From: Talaromyces rugulosus
Lineage: Eukaryota; Ascomycota; Eurotiomycetes; Eurotiales; Trichocomaceae
Assembly (NCBI RefSeq): GCF_013368755.1
Contig: NC_049561.1
Location: 868,001 to 932,000, forward strand
Direction of reading: 5' to 3'
DNA: 64,000 nt
Positions within the stretch are counted from its first letter, which is position 1. Every line of letters starts with the position of its first letter. The translations under genes and the position numbers were made by a program. Positions 26,160 to 37,216 of the stretch are shown piece by piece. The notes below the pieces were generated by a model that worked only from the letters and a program-made list of their open reading frames with translations, was not told the origin of the DNA and made no database searches.

Positions 26160-26730
26160 CTTTGCGAGCGTTGGCTTGTGTAGTAATCGATGTCAATCTG
26201 CCGTAGGTTAATGTAGACGAGCCCTCATTGTTTAAGTCACGGCGAGGAGAATAAGTTTACAATCCACGAGATAGGCAGTCTTGGAGCAGCCCAGTACTGT
26301 CATCATCCCTTACGCTATACTTCATACTTTACTACTATGTATAATACGGCCCGGCCCCTCCGATTTTCTTACTGGGCGTGTTAAAACTTACAACTCAATC
26401 GTCTTGGCGAGTATTGCTAGCTATTCCAGGATTCGGGTCGGATTTCCCATGTCCCGACCATGTGGAAGAGCCACTATTACGCATCCTGTATCGCAAGTAA
26501 CGCCTATTAATCCCTATCGGGGCAAAAAGACACATGTGTTAGAGGTTCACGGAGCTTTTGTCAGCTCGGCGTCGGCGCCATTTTTTTCGGATGTTTTTGT
26601 AATGGCAGTTCCACACGATGTCATTTAGTCAATAAAATAAGCATAAAATACCAAATAGTATATTTAGAAAGATAGTAGGTAAAACCACAATGCCAAATAA
26701 TATCGTCTCCTGCAAGCACGCTCCCAATGC
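26160..26730. promoter_or_regulatory. PKS promoter region
   Basis: Lies between the 3' end of the reductase gene and the PKS start; both read left. It must contain the PKS promoter. A frame at 26281-26628 on the plus strand has no family features and is not called. Confidence 0.45.
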
Positions 26731-29700
26731 CTAGTGCAGATATCCCGACTTCTTCCAGTAGTGCACATACCCACTCACCGTTCCATCGTCTAGGACAGTG
26801 AGTCCACGCAAACTTCTAGAAATTCGACGAGCGTTGTCAGTACCCATAATCACTGTTCCGCAGGATGCAGTTCGGAAATAAAGTTTGAAGAACTGGTGGA
26901 GCTTTTTGGCTGGATAGGCTTCGGAGTCTTTCTCATCGACCGAGGCCAGCTTGTCAAGCCACTGGTCAAAAGGAAGAGAGTCTTGTATATTTAGCTCCTT
27001 GCCTAATGTTTGCACTATATCGCTCCAGGCTTGCCTGACTGGGTTCTCAATATGGGCAAAAAGGCTCGGAGTATCCGGCGCCAGGAGGATCTCCGAAACA
27101 GCGGCGGCAGCGTCGTCCACAGGGATCCAAGAGGCCGTCTAAAAAGTTAGTTAGCAAGCATTAATCGTAAGACGAATTGGGTGTATTACTCCATTTAGTT
27201 CAGGCATAATGCCCATAGTCTGTGATGTTTTCACAAGCATGGGAATCTGCTCGTTTGTGTTCCATGCACCAGTCTTCTTTGAACCAGCCAATTGTCCGCA
27301 TCTAATAATGGAGAACGCTATCCTAGCGGAATGCAGTTGTGCAGCTTCTTCTAAGATCTTTTCGCAGACCAACTTTGCATCAGCGTAGCCGATTCCGCAG
27401 GCGCTCTCGCCCACTTGAAGAGACGCCTCTGGGATTATCTGACCAGGACTGGCGAGTCCGATATTTGCGAGTGCAGCAATTGAAGAAATAAACACAAATT
27501 TGGTTTTCTGGCGTGGTAATACTGTATTTCTGGACAATGTTAGTCGCAGGAGGTTGTTCAAGAAGTCAAATTGGTAGGTGAAAGACGATAGGCTCATGTG
27601 AAAATTCATGGGCCAGGCTGCATGAAGGACGTGAGTAACAGATTCTGCGAGTTCGGCGTAAATGGCGTCAGGTAGTCCAAGATTCTCCTTTGTTGGGTCA
27701 CACTCTCTAATGGTGGCCTTTGCCCATTGTTCACCTGATAGCTGAATCCCTCGAGACTCAAGAACAGATTTGTGGTCATGGCCCGTTGTGGTACTATCGC
27801 TGGCACCCTTTCTTAATAGGCAAATGACCTTTGCGACTTCTTTTGAGCTCGCAAGTTCGGCAACGGCATGGGATCCCAGGCTACCAGACGAGCCCGTCAG
27901 GAGAACCACCGCTCCGGAAGAGAGCTGAGCTTGATTTATAACAATGTTCTTTGGGGAATACTGCTGAGTAAGTCGCTGGATCTCCTGGGTCGGAGAATCA
28001 GCTAAAGTGGCAGCAGAACTTGGATCTCGGAGGACGCTTGCGATGGCGGTGATCGATGGGTTCACGAAGATGAAATCCCTTCCAATAATTTCAGGGGGTG
28101 TTTTCGAGGCAGCAGAGAGAAGCATTCGCCTAAGAATTGTGCCTTGCAAAGAGTCCAATCCGAGATCAAACAGGTTTGTTTCGGCACTCCAGTTGTCATC
28201 TTTGACATGGAGATTTAGGCGTGTCTGTATTAACTCTTTCAGACTTTTCTCCAGATTTTCGTAGTCCAATGGTGTCACCGGAATAGCACTTTGGTCTGCA
28301 TTTTCGTAAACCTGACCGATTTCTTTCTCCAGCAGTTGATAGACCTCTTTACGCGCCATTGAGCCCTTGTCAGTTCGGGGGACTACAACACCGGGCGGCA
28401 CAACAATTATAGAGCTTGGTGAATAGATTCTCGCAGTGGTGTCCATGCGTTCGTTTGCTTGGACAATGCTAGGCCAAATTTTATTTTTCAATTCTTCCTT
28501 TTCTGATTCTTCAGAGATTGGCTGAAGGGGTTCCACGATCAGACCGATTTCGAACCGGTCAGCTCCAAAAACAATAGCGGACTTCACCAACCCCGATTGA
28601 GTCAATCCAGTCTCTAGGAGTAGGGGGTTCACTTTTTCTCCTGTCGCAAGGACAATCACGTCGTCATCCCGACCAACGGCGGCAAAGTCGGTTTCCGGAA
28701 ACTCCTCGTTGCGGATAAGCTGGTCAGCGATCTCGAAGGGTTTCGAGGCACCAAAGGGGAATATGGTCAGCCGGAACCTTCGTTCGCCGTTATATGGCTC
28801 AAGCTCTGAGATTTCAAAATGCATGTCTGTGCGAAGTCTAAAATATTTCCAGTCATAGGTATCTTTGGCGCAAAGGTTTTTGTTAAAGGACCCGTCTCGG
28901 TCGTGCCGTAGAGGTTCAAGAGCTTCACTCCACTTGTAGTGAGAGTCTTTCCAGTGCCAGTACTCAGGGCACTACCTCCTGTTGCAACGAAGTCCAACTT
29001 TGCCAGTGCTGTAGTGCCTTCGCTATTTGGAAGAGAAACAATATCTTCAAGCAGGAATGGCACTGTCATCATACCTGCCGCGTTGCTTGATTCTATCAGT
29101 TGCACAATATGTTGGGCATTGGCAAAGCGGTCAGGAGATGGGAAACAGACTGTTTTTCCAATTGACATGGACAACCCTGGTGCAAGTAGACCAAAGCCAT
29201 GGAAGAGCGGGAGTGTGGAGATGTTGACTCCCTGTGCTTCTTCCTCGGTGTCAAACGCGCCGTGGCTGATGGCAAATACGAGCTGCCGATGAGTCAAAGA
29301 AATTGGCTTAGGCAGTCCCGTAGTTCCTGATGAGTGCATCAGAAGAATGTCCCGGTCTACATCCTCTGGGTAGACCGTGTGGTTGTCCGCGGGGGCAGAA
29401 TCGTCGTTAGTGTACAAAGCAGAGTATGGACGGCCGACATGGAATTGCATAACCGCCTTTGCTTTGCTAAAGGCAGGATGCTCGCTAACCCGCTGTGAAA
29501 CAACAATGCCTGCCGCTTGCGTAGTCTTAACCAGATGGAAGACGGCCTCAGGGCTGAGGCGAGCTGACAGAACCAACGGCTATCATTGTTAGAATCTGTT
29601 TCAAAACTATACGAGAGACAACAAACTGGAATTCCAAGCTATATCAGGGCAAATTGGTGGATCAAAAGGCCCAGATCACTTTCCATGAGAAGGCCAACAG

Positions 29701-29980
29701 GTGCCCGTTTAGTCTCGCCATTCTCGGAAACGGTTGCTAGAGGCAGTTTGATCGTCTCGGTGATCCAGTGGGCACATCGAGTGATGGCTGCTTTGAACTG
29801 TCTGCATGTGACTTTTACGAAAGAATCATCCGGTTGAGCTTGGATGCAAAACACGTGGTCTTTGTTGTGAATCGAGTTGAAGTCAATCAGTTCGGGGAGA
29901 GATCGGACATGTTGGTCCTTTTTCTCTGGCGAAAAGAAATCAACCTTTGCCCTAACAAAGGGCCGCAAGCTGGGTGCCAT
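26731..29980 (-). pseudogene. NRPS-like carboxylic acid reductase A-T-R (StbB/AscB-like), disrupted
   Basis: Exons in coding order: 29627-29980, 27190-29579 and 26731-27138. With one base restored the length would be 1051 codons, the family norm. Domains are adenylation (HSSGTTGLPKPISLTHRQ; LYGTTETGPL), thiolation (FDLGLDSLQG) and thioester reductase (VVLLTGSSGSLGSHA; catalytic Tyr/Lys in GYADAKLVCE). Two breaks are seen. Codon 114 is TAG (29639-29641), within LLIHQFALI-x-LGIPP, a conserved A-domain stretch. Near 28858-28862 the frame shifts: the frame through FAPKIP is lost and YDWKYFRLR resumes after two bases of a codon, so one base is missing. No donor/acceptor pair explains either. In the stb/asc pathway this enzyme activates the aryl acid and reduces it to the aldehyde. 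Sequencing error is the main alternative. Confidence 0.85.
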
Positions 29981-31805
29981 TATCTTCGATCTTTGACAGT
30001 AGGTGAATAGCAATGTGAATTATGCAATTTACAAGGATGAGATCATGCCGGTAGGAGTCGGATTAACAGCCCAGTTTTACTTGTTCGTCTGCCTGTTGTA
30101 ACAGATTGTTTTCTAAGGGACAAATAATACCAGCTGGGCGGAGGGATCGCTAATGGCTTTCTCTAGATTTTGGTATGTGTTTCAAGTCCCATGCTTTAAA
30201 ATGGGGCGGCATGGTTCTCCGTCCCAAAAGAGTTGACATTTAGTCGATATGAGCAAGTATCGGTGGCTGTCGGCGTAATTATTTGTAAATTACTTACATC
30301 GGAGACTTTCCAGAGCATTGCGGCGAGTTCGCAGCGTTCAATTGCACAACAAGTGCTGACAGCTCTAATTAACCCACCAAGGCAGCCATCGCAGCCTCTC
30401 TACCCTTGACCTCGCCAAAAGGTTATTCAGTATTGTTTATACGGAGAAGTCTCTCTTCGTTACTCCTTTCGCGAGTTTCACGGGGAAGTTATTTCGTATA
30501 CAAAGAGTGTCCGCGTCAAGTTGCGGCTAGAGCCGGATGATCGGCGATAATAATTGATAAGTTTGCACAAGCTCCGAGCCCCCCGAAGTGCGATCTAGCA
30601 AAAAACGTGCGTACCATGTAGCATGTACGGAGTATACATGTGAAGTAATGGGTACTCACAAGTGTATACTCAAGATTTACACTTACGTATCAGGTGCGGA
30701 AGCCGTAATTTAAATCCTTTGTAGGAATAGCCTGTGCTGTATAAGCGGGGACAATAATAATAACTAACATGTAGATGTGATGTTTGGACCAATTGATAAT
30801 TGGAGCGGTAATCTAACTCCCGATCGAAGTTCAGAGTTGCGGTCTACATATGTAGTTCAAGAGAGATTGGGGGTCGACACTTTCCGGATTAGCGCGTGCG
30901 GCTTGCCGCCCTTACACCTCATCACTAACGCTCACCATCCTCACCTGTTCCTCATCCTCTCCTCACTATTCGCACGCTATTTGGGCCCGCCCCGTCAATC
31001 ACTGATTTCGCGGAGTAATCACCTGTAGTGATTCAAGGTCACTGGTTTGTATAGTGTCCCCAGGAACACAGGAACTGTCAACTTTATACGATATAGGGTG
31101 ATGATGTCAAAGATTAAACAACCCAAGGCCCAGGCAGTCGACCCAAAGGCTAATGGAATATAAGTTTTAGAAGAGGATTTTGCTGAGTTAAAGCTTTCCC
31201 TATCTCTTTCTTCTCTTCTCATCCTTCATGCATATTGTAACATGGTCTGCGTAGAACCGTGTTTGGGGGTGTCTGGATAGACTAGTTGTGGTTGAGTTGA
31301 AGCTTCACCGTTCAATATCGAGTCTATAGAGCAAGGCTACTAGGTGGTAGCTATCGGTTGGAGTAATATAGATATAGAAGGCTATTCGAAGCCAAGGAGG
31401 CTTATATTGCAAGATAATCCAAAGTGTATCGCTGGTTCCTTCCCCCTGGGTCAGGAAACCAAGCTTATAAATCTAAGTCATGGCTTAGGTCACTGGTACC
31501 TAATCTAACTATATACGGGCATATGTTGCGAGGTGAGTGGGTATTAATTCCATGCCCGGGGTCTTGTGCTATCAATTGTGATATATCACACTTGATCCCG
31601 AGATATCTTAAGAGAACCCCGTCCTACCGGTCTTACTGGATTTGGTCCGGAAAAGCTTCCTAGTCTGGCCATATTACATAAGAATCAGACTAAGAATAAC
31701 TTGAATTAGATTTAGTAAATCGCATACGGTCATACTCTATGGGCGAAAATAATCAGTGATAGACCAAGCAGAGTCATTTTGCCCAAATCAGCCCCCTAAT
31801 TCACA
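29981..31805. other. 1.8-kb intergenic region between the metabolite cluster and the gasdermin-like gene
   Basis: The left end is the promoter of the NRPS-like gene. A GTACGGAGTA half-site at 30625-30634 lies within an imperfect inverted repeat (CATGTAC...GTATACATG). A pyrimidine-rich leader-like tract is near 30910-30990. Frames of 67-83 codons in it have no recognisable content. It appears to be the right border of the meroterpenoid cluster. Confidence 0.45.
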
Positions 31806-32639
31806 TTATTCTTGAATTTGAGCAGAAAAGATAATCTCCTCAGATCCTATAGAATGTTTCTCACGCTCACCCTCAAATGCCAAATCATCCTCCAGATCAA
31901 CCTCGACTCTATCGATTCCATCGCTGTGGAGATAGCGAGGACGGTCATACTGTTCCCATTGCGTCTTCTTGGCCAGCGTCGCCCTATCAGCAGTCTTGCT
32001 CGCGAACCATTTAAAGCTAACCTTGCGATATTGCACAGCGATAATCTGCTCGCCCTGAGACACAAATAACCTCTGCTGCTCGTCTGTATATCCTACGCTA
32101 CCGGTCAAGCCAGGGTCAAATATGCTCCCGAGCGGCACGACTACCCCTGCTGCGGTCAATCCTGCAGAAACTGGCATGACAAGCTTCCCACCCATGCCGA
32201 CCTGTGCTCCTGTGCGTGTTGCGACATAGGCGTCGTTTATTGTACGATAGCCAACCACAAAGTAGATATCTTCTCCTTCATCTACTGTTTGTTCAATCCA
32301 CCTCCTAACGCTTTCCGATTGTACGGCGTTCCGAAAGCATTCACCGTTATTGTCAAGATAATAGGTTTTAATTTGGTTCGTGATGATTCGAATTGACGTT
32401 TTATGACGCTTTGAGAAAGTTGAGGAGAGCAAGGCGGTCAGCTCAGAAGTGAAACTCTGCTGAGCTGCTTTAGAGTCGAGTCCATCATACTGCGTGTCGA
32501 CTTTCTCAACGACCTTCAAGCTGAAATCGATATCGGGGTCGCAATAATCTTGGTAGGGCTCGTCAACATTAGTGACAAAGCGTCCAATTTTGACTGCTAA
32601 CAGGGGCAAAAATTGCGAGAAGACTACACTGGCAGGCAT
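31806..32639 (-). CDS. gasdermin-like protein (277 aa), RCD-1/HET-Q1 type
   Basis: A single intact exon. The ATG at 32639 (MPASVVFSQFLPLLAVKIGR) is preferred; an upstream in-frame ATG at 32711 would add 24 residues. The N-terminal amphipathic or hydrophobic helix, the DEPYQDYCDP segment just after it, the long Gly/Val/Thr-rich beta-hairpin region (GAQVGMGGKLVMPVSAG) and the segment GEQIIAVQYRKVSFKWF match my memory of fungal gasdermin-like proteins. The length (250-290 aa typical) also fits. These proteins insert into membranes and form pores that kill the cell, often after proteolytic removal of a short C-terminal tail. Here the tail after KWF is about 65 residues, acidic and polar. The gene is divergent from a repeat-CHAT protease gene 600 bp away, the partner type expected for this family. 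The family call rests on pattern and context. Confidence 0.68.
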   Translation of the reverse strand: MPASVVFSQFLPLLAVKIGRFVTNVDEPYQDYCDPDIDFSLKVVEKVDTQYDGLDSKAAQQSFTSELTALLSSTFSKRHKTSIRIITNQIKTYYLDNNGECFRNAVQSESVRRWIEQTVDEGEDIYFVVGYRTINDAYVATRTGAQVGMGGKLVMPVSAGLTAAGVVVPLGSIFDPGLTGSVGYTDEQQRLFVSQGEQIIAVQYRKVSFKWFASKTADRATLAKKTQWEQYDRPRYLHSDGIDRVEVDLEDDLAFEGEREKHSIGSEEIIFSAQIQE

Positions 32640-33239
32640 GTTTGTTGAAGTAAAGATAGCAACAACACTGGAGAGAAGAGAACGGGCAACATGGGCGACT
32701 GGAACGAACATATGCAGTATTATGGACTGGCCAAAATGTCAGCTGAGAGTGGCTAAGGACCGTGCGCGAAATCTGCAACCTGGGGAGAGAAAGTGCATCG
32801 ATTATCGTAGTGTCGTCGCTGTCCGCGACAGCCTAGAGGAAGCTATGACGAGTGCGGTGGTGATGAGGCAGTGCCTAGTTACACAGTCCTGATCTGCACC
32901 GCTTGGGCCTCACTTCGCCTGTGCCTACAACTGCAGGGGCTTTTTGTCATTCACCAAAGCACCACAGCTCTGTCTAGACGTTTGATGTAGTATGGAGTGG
33001 TGGTTGTAGGAAGCTGAGTCTCGGTTGAATTCTCAGCTGAGAATGCACTGCCACCATTCGTACGCATGTGTTGGCTGAGCCGCTGGTGACGTGTTAAAGC
33101 GACTCTGCGGCAGGGATAAAAAGCAAGTACACTAGCTACGCCCACCTCGTGACCAGCTGAAGCTCAACTGTTCTTCTCCTCTTCTCCCCGTACATGAGCT
33201 CTTCCGCCTTGACGATTCTGTTGATAGCTCCTAGGCATA
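32640..33239. promoter_or_regulatory. shared divergent promoter of the gasdermin-like and CHAT genes
   Basis: A 600-bp head-to-head spacer, so the two genes can be expressed together. It contains a short frame on the plus strand (32572-32892) that overlaps the gasdermin-like start and has no recognisable features. Confidence 0.55.
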
Positions 33240-36200
33240 ATGGACAACCCAGAATTTGAAACCCTGCTACTTGACAACCTCGACACCGTCTTGCAATCAA
33301 TCCCAGATGATGCCCAGGACATGCGAGTAAAACTTTCTTTCGATTACGCCAGTCTGATATTTACACGATTCCAGCAACTGGGCCAATTACACGACCTTGA
33401 GGAAGCCATTGATAAAATGAAATGGATTTACCATCAAACAAGTCCAGACCACGAAAATTTTGTGGCAGTCATCAATAACCTAGGAGTTATGATAGATAGC
33501 CGATACAAACAAACAGGAAATATGGAGGATCTTGACGAGGCGATTCAATTGTCTCAGCAAGCAGTTGAAATTATGTCTGAGGACCATCCTGATTTTGCTC
33601 CCTGCTTAAACAACTTGGGAAATAAGCTTGAGAGCCGGTATAAACAGACAGGAAAAATAACTGATCTTGATAATTCTATTCAAGTGGCTCAACAAGCAGT
33701 TAAAATTACGCCTAAACATCATCCTGATTTTATAATCTTTCTGAACAATTTGGGAGCCAAGCTTATGAGCCAATATGAACGAATAAGAAAGATGGATAAG
33801 CTTAAGGAGGCTATCCAAGTGACTCGACAAGCAATTCAGTTTACTCCTAAAGACCATTTTAATCTTGCAGGCAGTCTAAACAATCTTGGAGTTATGCTTG
33901 AAAGCCAATACAAACAGACAACAAATATAACTAATCTTGAAGAAGCCATTCAAACAACTCAGCAAGCAATTAAACTTACACCTAAAAATCATCCTGATCG
34001 TCCAGAACGCCTGAACAATTTAGGAAATCAGCTTAAAAGTCGATATCAGAGGACAGGAAATTTGATTGATCTTGAAAAAGCAATTCAATTATCTCGGCAA
34101 GCAGTTGAAACTACACCTACAGGCCATTCTGATCTTGCAGAAAGGCTAAATAACTTAGGAAATCAACTCAAAAGTCAATATAAACGGATAGGAAAGATTG
34201 ATGATCTTAAAGAAGCAATTCAATTATCTCGGCAAGCAATTAAAATAACGCCTAAAGATCATTCTAATCTTGCAATCTATCTAAGCAATTTAGGAACTAA
34301 GCTTGAAAGTCAATACGAATGGACAGGAAAGATAAAAGATCTTGAAGAAGCTATTCAAGTGACTCGACAAGCAGTTGAAATTACTCCCGAAGATCATCCT
34401 GATATCGCAGTCTGGCTAAATAATTTGGGAATTATGCTTGAAAGCCAATATAAACAGACAGAAAATATGGGTAACCTTGAAGAGGCTATCCAAGTCGCTC
34501 GTCAAGCAGTCAAAATTACGCCTAAAAGTCATTCTGCAGCCTACCTAAATAATTTAGGAAACATGCTTGAAAGCCGATACGAACGAACTGGAGAAAGAGT
34601 TAACCTTGAAGAGGCGATCCAATTATCTCGACAAGCAATTGAAATTATGCCTAAAGACTATCCCGATCTTGCGGCCTGCCTAAATAACTTAGGAAATATG
34701 CTTGAAAGTCGATATAATAAGAGAGAAAAGATAGAAGACCTTGACGAGGCAATCTTGTTATCTCGGCAAGCAGTTGAAATTACATCTAAAGGCCATCCTG
34801 ATCTTGCAGGAAGATTAAATAATTTAGGGACTAAGCTCGAAAGTCGATATAGACAGTTAAGGGAAATAGTCAATCTCAAAGAAGCTATCTATATAGCTCG
34901 ACAAGCAGTCAAAATTACGCCAAAAGACCATCCTAACCTCGCAGCTTGGCTAATAAACTTGGGTCGCCAACTTATTTCTTCGGAGTCTTCTGGGGAGCAT
35001 GAGGCTTTAGAGTTGTTTCTTCAAGCATGGAATTGTCCCAACGCTCCTCCTTTGATACGTATTCGTGCTTCTACAAGGGCAGTACAACTATTACAAGATC
35101 GAATGGACTACACCAGTGCTTACAAGATATCCACTGAGGCCATCGAACTTCTGCCTAGAGTCCATAGCAGGTCGTTGGACATCCAAGATCAGCAATACGT
35201 CTTATCTCTTTTCTCAGGACTGGCTACCAATGCATGCTCTCTCGCCCTTCAAACAGGAGAACCTCCGGGCAAGGCGGTCGAATTATTAGAACGAGGACGT
35301 GGAGTTATTCTCAGTCTCCTGATGGACGACCGAAGTGACGTTACTGGATTGAAGGCGGTTGATCCCACGCTCTATACACAATATGAGGGCTTTCGCACGG
35401 AAGTGAATAGATCAATAAGCGATATCAAAGACCAGAGACTACAACAAGTTGCGGTTAAGCGACGACCGGAGGCCATCAAAGATCTGGAGAATTGCATTGA
35501 GGACATTCGGGAGCTTCCTGGGTTTGGTCAATTTCAGAAAGCTCCCACAGTGGAGCAAATGAAGAAGGCTTCGGAGGGTGGCAATATCATCTTTGTCAAT
35601 ATCACTGATCTAAGAAGCGATGCCTTAATTATTTCAGGCATTGGAATCAGTTCAGTTCCACTTCCTCGATTCAATGCCTCCCACGCAAAGAGTTGGATCG
35701 ATAAGGATCTCACGACGCCTTCAGCCATTGATGGTGTCAAGAACGGAAAGAAAAATAAGCTCTATTGCAAGTTCTTGTCATGGCTATGGCTAGAATGTGT
35801 GAATCCCATACTCCAAGAGGCTCGGTACAAACTCCAGTCAACTATAGACCAATTAAATATAGACCAGCTTCCTAGAATATGGTGGATCGGAACTGGACTC
35901 GCTAGCTCTTTCCCATTTCATGCTGCAGGTGACAACTTACTTGGCTCAACGGAACGCACATGTTACTGGGCAATCTCATCATACACTCCATCTATAAAGG
36001 CTCTCATGTACGCAAAAGAACGCGCTTCTACCATCACTACGTCAAGCAGCAACGACCGCAAGCTGCTTATTATTTCGATGCCTACAACACCGGCTGCAAG
36101 TAAATTGTCAAAAGTGGGCGAAGAGACGGCCGCAGTTATAAAAGCTCTAGAAGGGTCTGTTTCCGTGGAGGTCTTGGAGCAGCCTGATGTTGCGAGCGTG

Positions 36201-36701
36201 TTACACCAGATCCAGGAATGTACTATTGCCCACTTCGCCTGCCACGGAGTATCAAACCCTATCGACCCTTCCGAGAGCGGGCTGTTACTCCAGAAATCTA
36301 CTACAGAGCCGATACAGGACATTCTTAGTATTCGTAAGGTGTCTCAGACTCATCTGGCTGGTGGCGAGATTGCGTACCTCTCTGCTTGTTCGACAGCGGA
36401 GACTCGGGCTGCGAGGTTGGTGGATGAAGTGTTACATATAGTTAGCGGGTTCCAAATCGCTGGGTTCAGACATGTAGTTGGATGTTTATGGCCATCTAGT
36501 GATAGTGTTTGTGTGGAGGTTGCCAGGTTATTCTACTCTGAACTTGGGCAAGGACAAAACGGTATGCCCTATGAGGATAGAGCTGTTGCAGTGGCACTGC
36601 ATAAAGCCGTGATGAAGGTATGTGAGAGCAAAGGGTACGGCGGGCGACGGCTAGGAGAGGCACCACTAAAATGGGCACAGTATGTGCACTATGGAGCATA
36701 A
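33240..36701 (+). CDS. TPR-repeat CHAT-domain (caspase-like) protease (1153 aa)
   Basis: One uninterrupted exon. After about 77 N-terminal residues come eleven near-regular 45-residue repeats, consensus LNNLG..LESRY..TG...(D/N)LEEAIQ..RQAV.ITP.DHPDLA.., ending near residue 570 and followed by degenerate helical repeats. The C-terminal third is a CHAT domain with the His box HFACHG (His 1002) and Cys box YLSACST (Cys 1050), then FRHVVGCLWP. CHAT proteins are caspase-like cysteine peptidases, and in bacteria and fungi some cleave gasdermins. I see no P-loop NTPase between repeats and protease, so this is not a classical NLR. The repeats could sense a ligand or dock the substrate. Repeat codons are markedly richer in A/T than the CHAT part. 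Together with the divergent gasdermin-like gene it would form a protease-effector pair. Confidence 0.88.
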   Translation: MDNPEFETLLLDNLDTVLQSIPDDAQDMRVKLSFDYASLIFTRFQQLGQLHDLEEAIDKMKWIYHQTSPDHENFVAVINNLGVMIDSRYKQTGNMEDLDEAIQLSQQAVEIMSEDHPDFAPCLNNLGNKLESRYKQTGKITDLDNSIQVAQQAVKITPKHHPDFIIFLNNLGAKLMSQYERIRKMDKLKEAIQVTRQAIQFTPKDHFNLAGSLNNLGVMLESQYKQTTNITNLEEAIQTTQQAIKLTPKNHPDRPERLNNLGNQLKSRYQRTGNLIDLEKAIQLSRQAVETTPTGHSDLAERLNNLGNQLKSQYKRIGKIDDLKEAIQLSRQAIKITPKDHSNLAIYLSNLGTKLESQYEWTGKIKDLEEAIQVTRQAVEITPEDHPDIAVWLNNLGIMLESQYKQTENMGNLEEAIQVARQAVKITPKSHSAAYLNNLGNMLESRYERTGERVNLEEAIQLSRQAIEIMPKDYPDLAACLNNLGNMLESRYNKREKIEDLDEAILLSRQAVEITSKGHPDLAGRLNNLGTKLESRYRQLREIVNLKEAIYIARQAVKITPKDHPNLAAWLINLGRQLISSESSGEHEALELFLQAWNCPNAPPLIRIRASTRAVQLLQDRMDYTSAYKISTEAIELLPRVHSRSLDIQDQQYVLSLFSGLATNACSLALQTGEPPGKAVELLERGRGVILSLLMDDRSDVTGLKAVDPTLYTQYEGFRTEVNRSISDIKDQRLQQVAVKRRPEAIKDLENCIEDIRELPGFGQFQKAPTVEQMKKASEGGNIIFVNITDLRSDALIISGIGISSVPLPRFNASHAKSWIDKDLTTPSAIDGVKNGKKNKLYCKFLSWLWLECVNPILQEARYKLQSTIDQLNIDQLPRIWWIGTGLASSFPFHAAGDNLLGSTERTCYWAISSYTPSIKALMYAKERASTITTSSSNDRKLLIISMPTTPAASKLSKVGEETAAVIKALEGSVSVEVLEQPDVASVLHQIQECTIAHFACHGVSNPIDPSESGLLLQKSTTEPIQDILSIRKVSQTHLAGGEIAYLSACSTAETRAARLVDEVLHIVSGFQIAGFRHVVGCLWPSSDSVCVEVARLFYSELGQGQNGMPYEDRAVAVALHKAVMKVCESKGYGGRRLGEAPLKWAQYVHYGA
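33471..34949 (+). repeat. eleven tandem 135-bp coding repeats
   Basis: The 1479-bp stretch is ten repeats of 45 codons and one of 43 (the eighth, which reads SHSAAY before the next LNNLG). Copies differ at many third positions and at sensor-like surface residues but keep the LNNLG, SRY/SQY and EAIQ...QA cores. The repeat count is likely to vary between strains. Confidence 0.9.
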
Positions 36702-37044
36702 TGGGAGAAATCGGAAGCCACGGTACAGTACTACATATGTCAAAACATCAAGGTGTTTGGTCGACTGATGTTCTATTCCATGATGCCAGGTCTACGCAAG
36801 GGCGGTTTGGTATAGAAACGCGTCTTAACCATGGTAATGTGTTCGGGATATTGTGATAGCTGAATTCCCTGTTACTACATCTTTAATTGAAATTAATTGT
36901 CTTTTTTTTTTTTTAATTCGATTATGATATACCCACCTTCTCAACCTTAGGTTAAAACTTGGTCTGTACGTATGCTCTTAAAAAGTCGGAAAAAGTTCTA
37001 GCTTAAGCGGAATCTTTTTAAAACGCACGGAAATTTAGTGTAAT
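36702..37044. other. 3' spacer of the CHAT gene
   Basis: AT-rich, with a T10-T12 tract near 36903. No gene was seen. Confidence 0.4.
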
Positions 37045-37179
37045 CACGAAGAGCCACGCGTACATTGTAGTCCATTGGCGTCCCTTGATCCTTGTCATAC
37101 CTCAGGTGCCTCTCCTGGCTGCAGCCTCGCTGCAAGCTGTCGCTCTTTAGAGCGGCGACCCACACGAAGTAGATTGTTC

Positions 37180-37216
<37 letters not shown>

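Noticed and set aside
31019..31222. 67-codon frame with one hydrophobic segment
   Set aside because: Too short and isolated to support; no family likeness.
33471..34949. Regularly spaced DNA repeats considered as a CRISPR-like array or satellite
   Set aside because: The period is 135 bp, it is in frame and translates to conserved helical repeats, so it is a protein-coding repeat domain.
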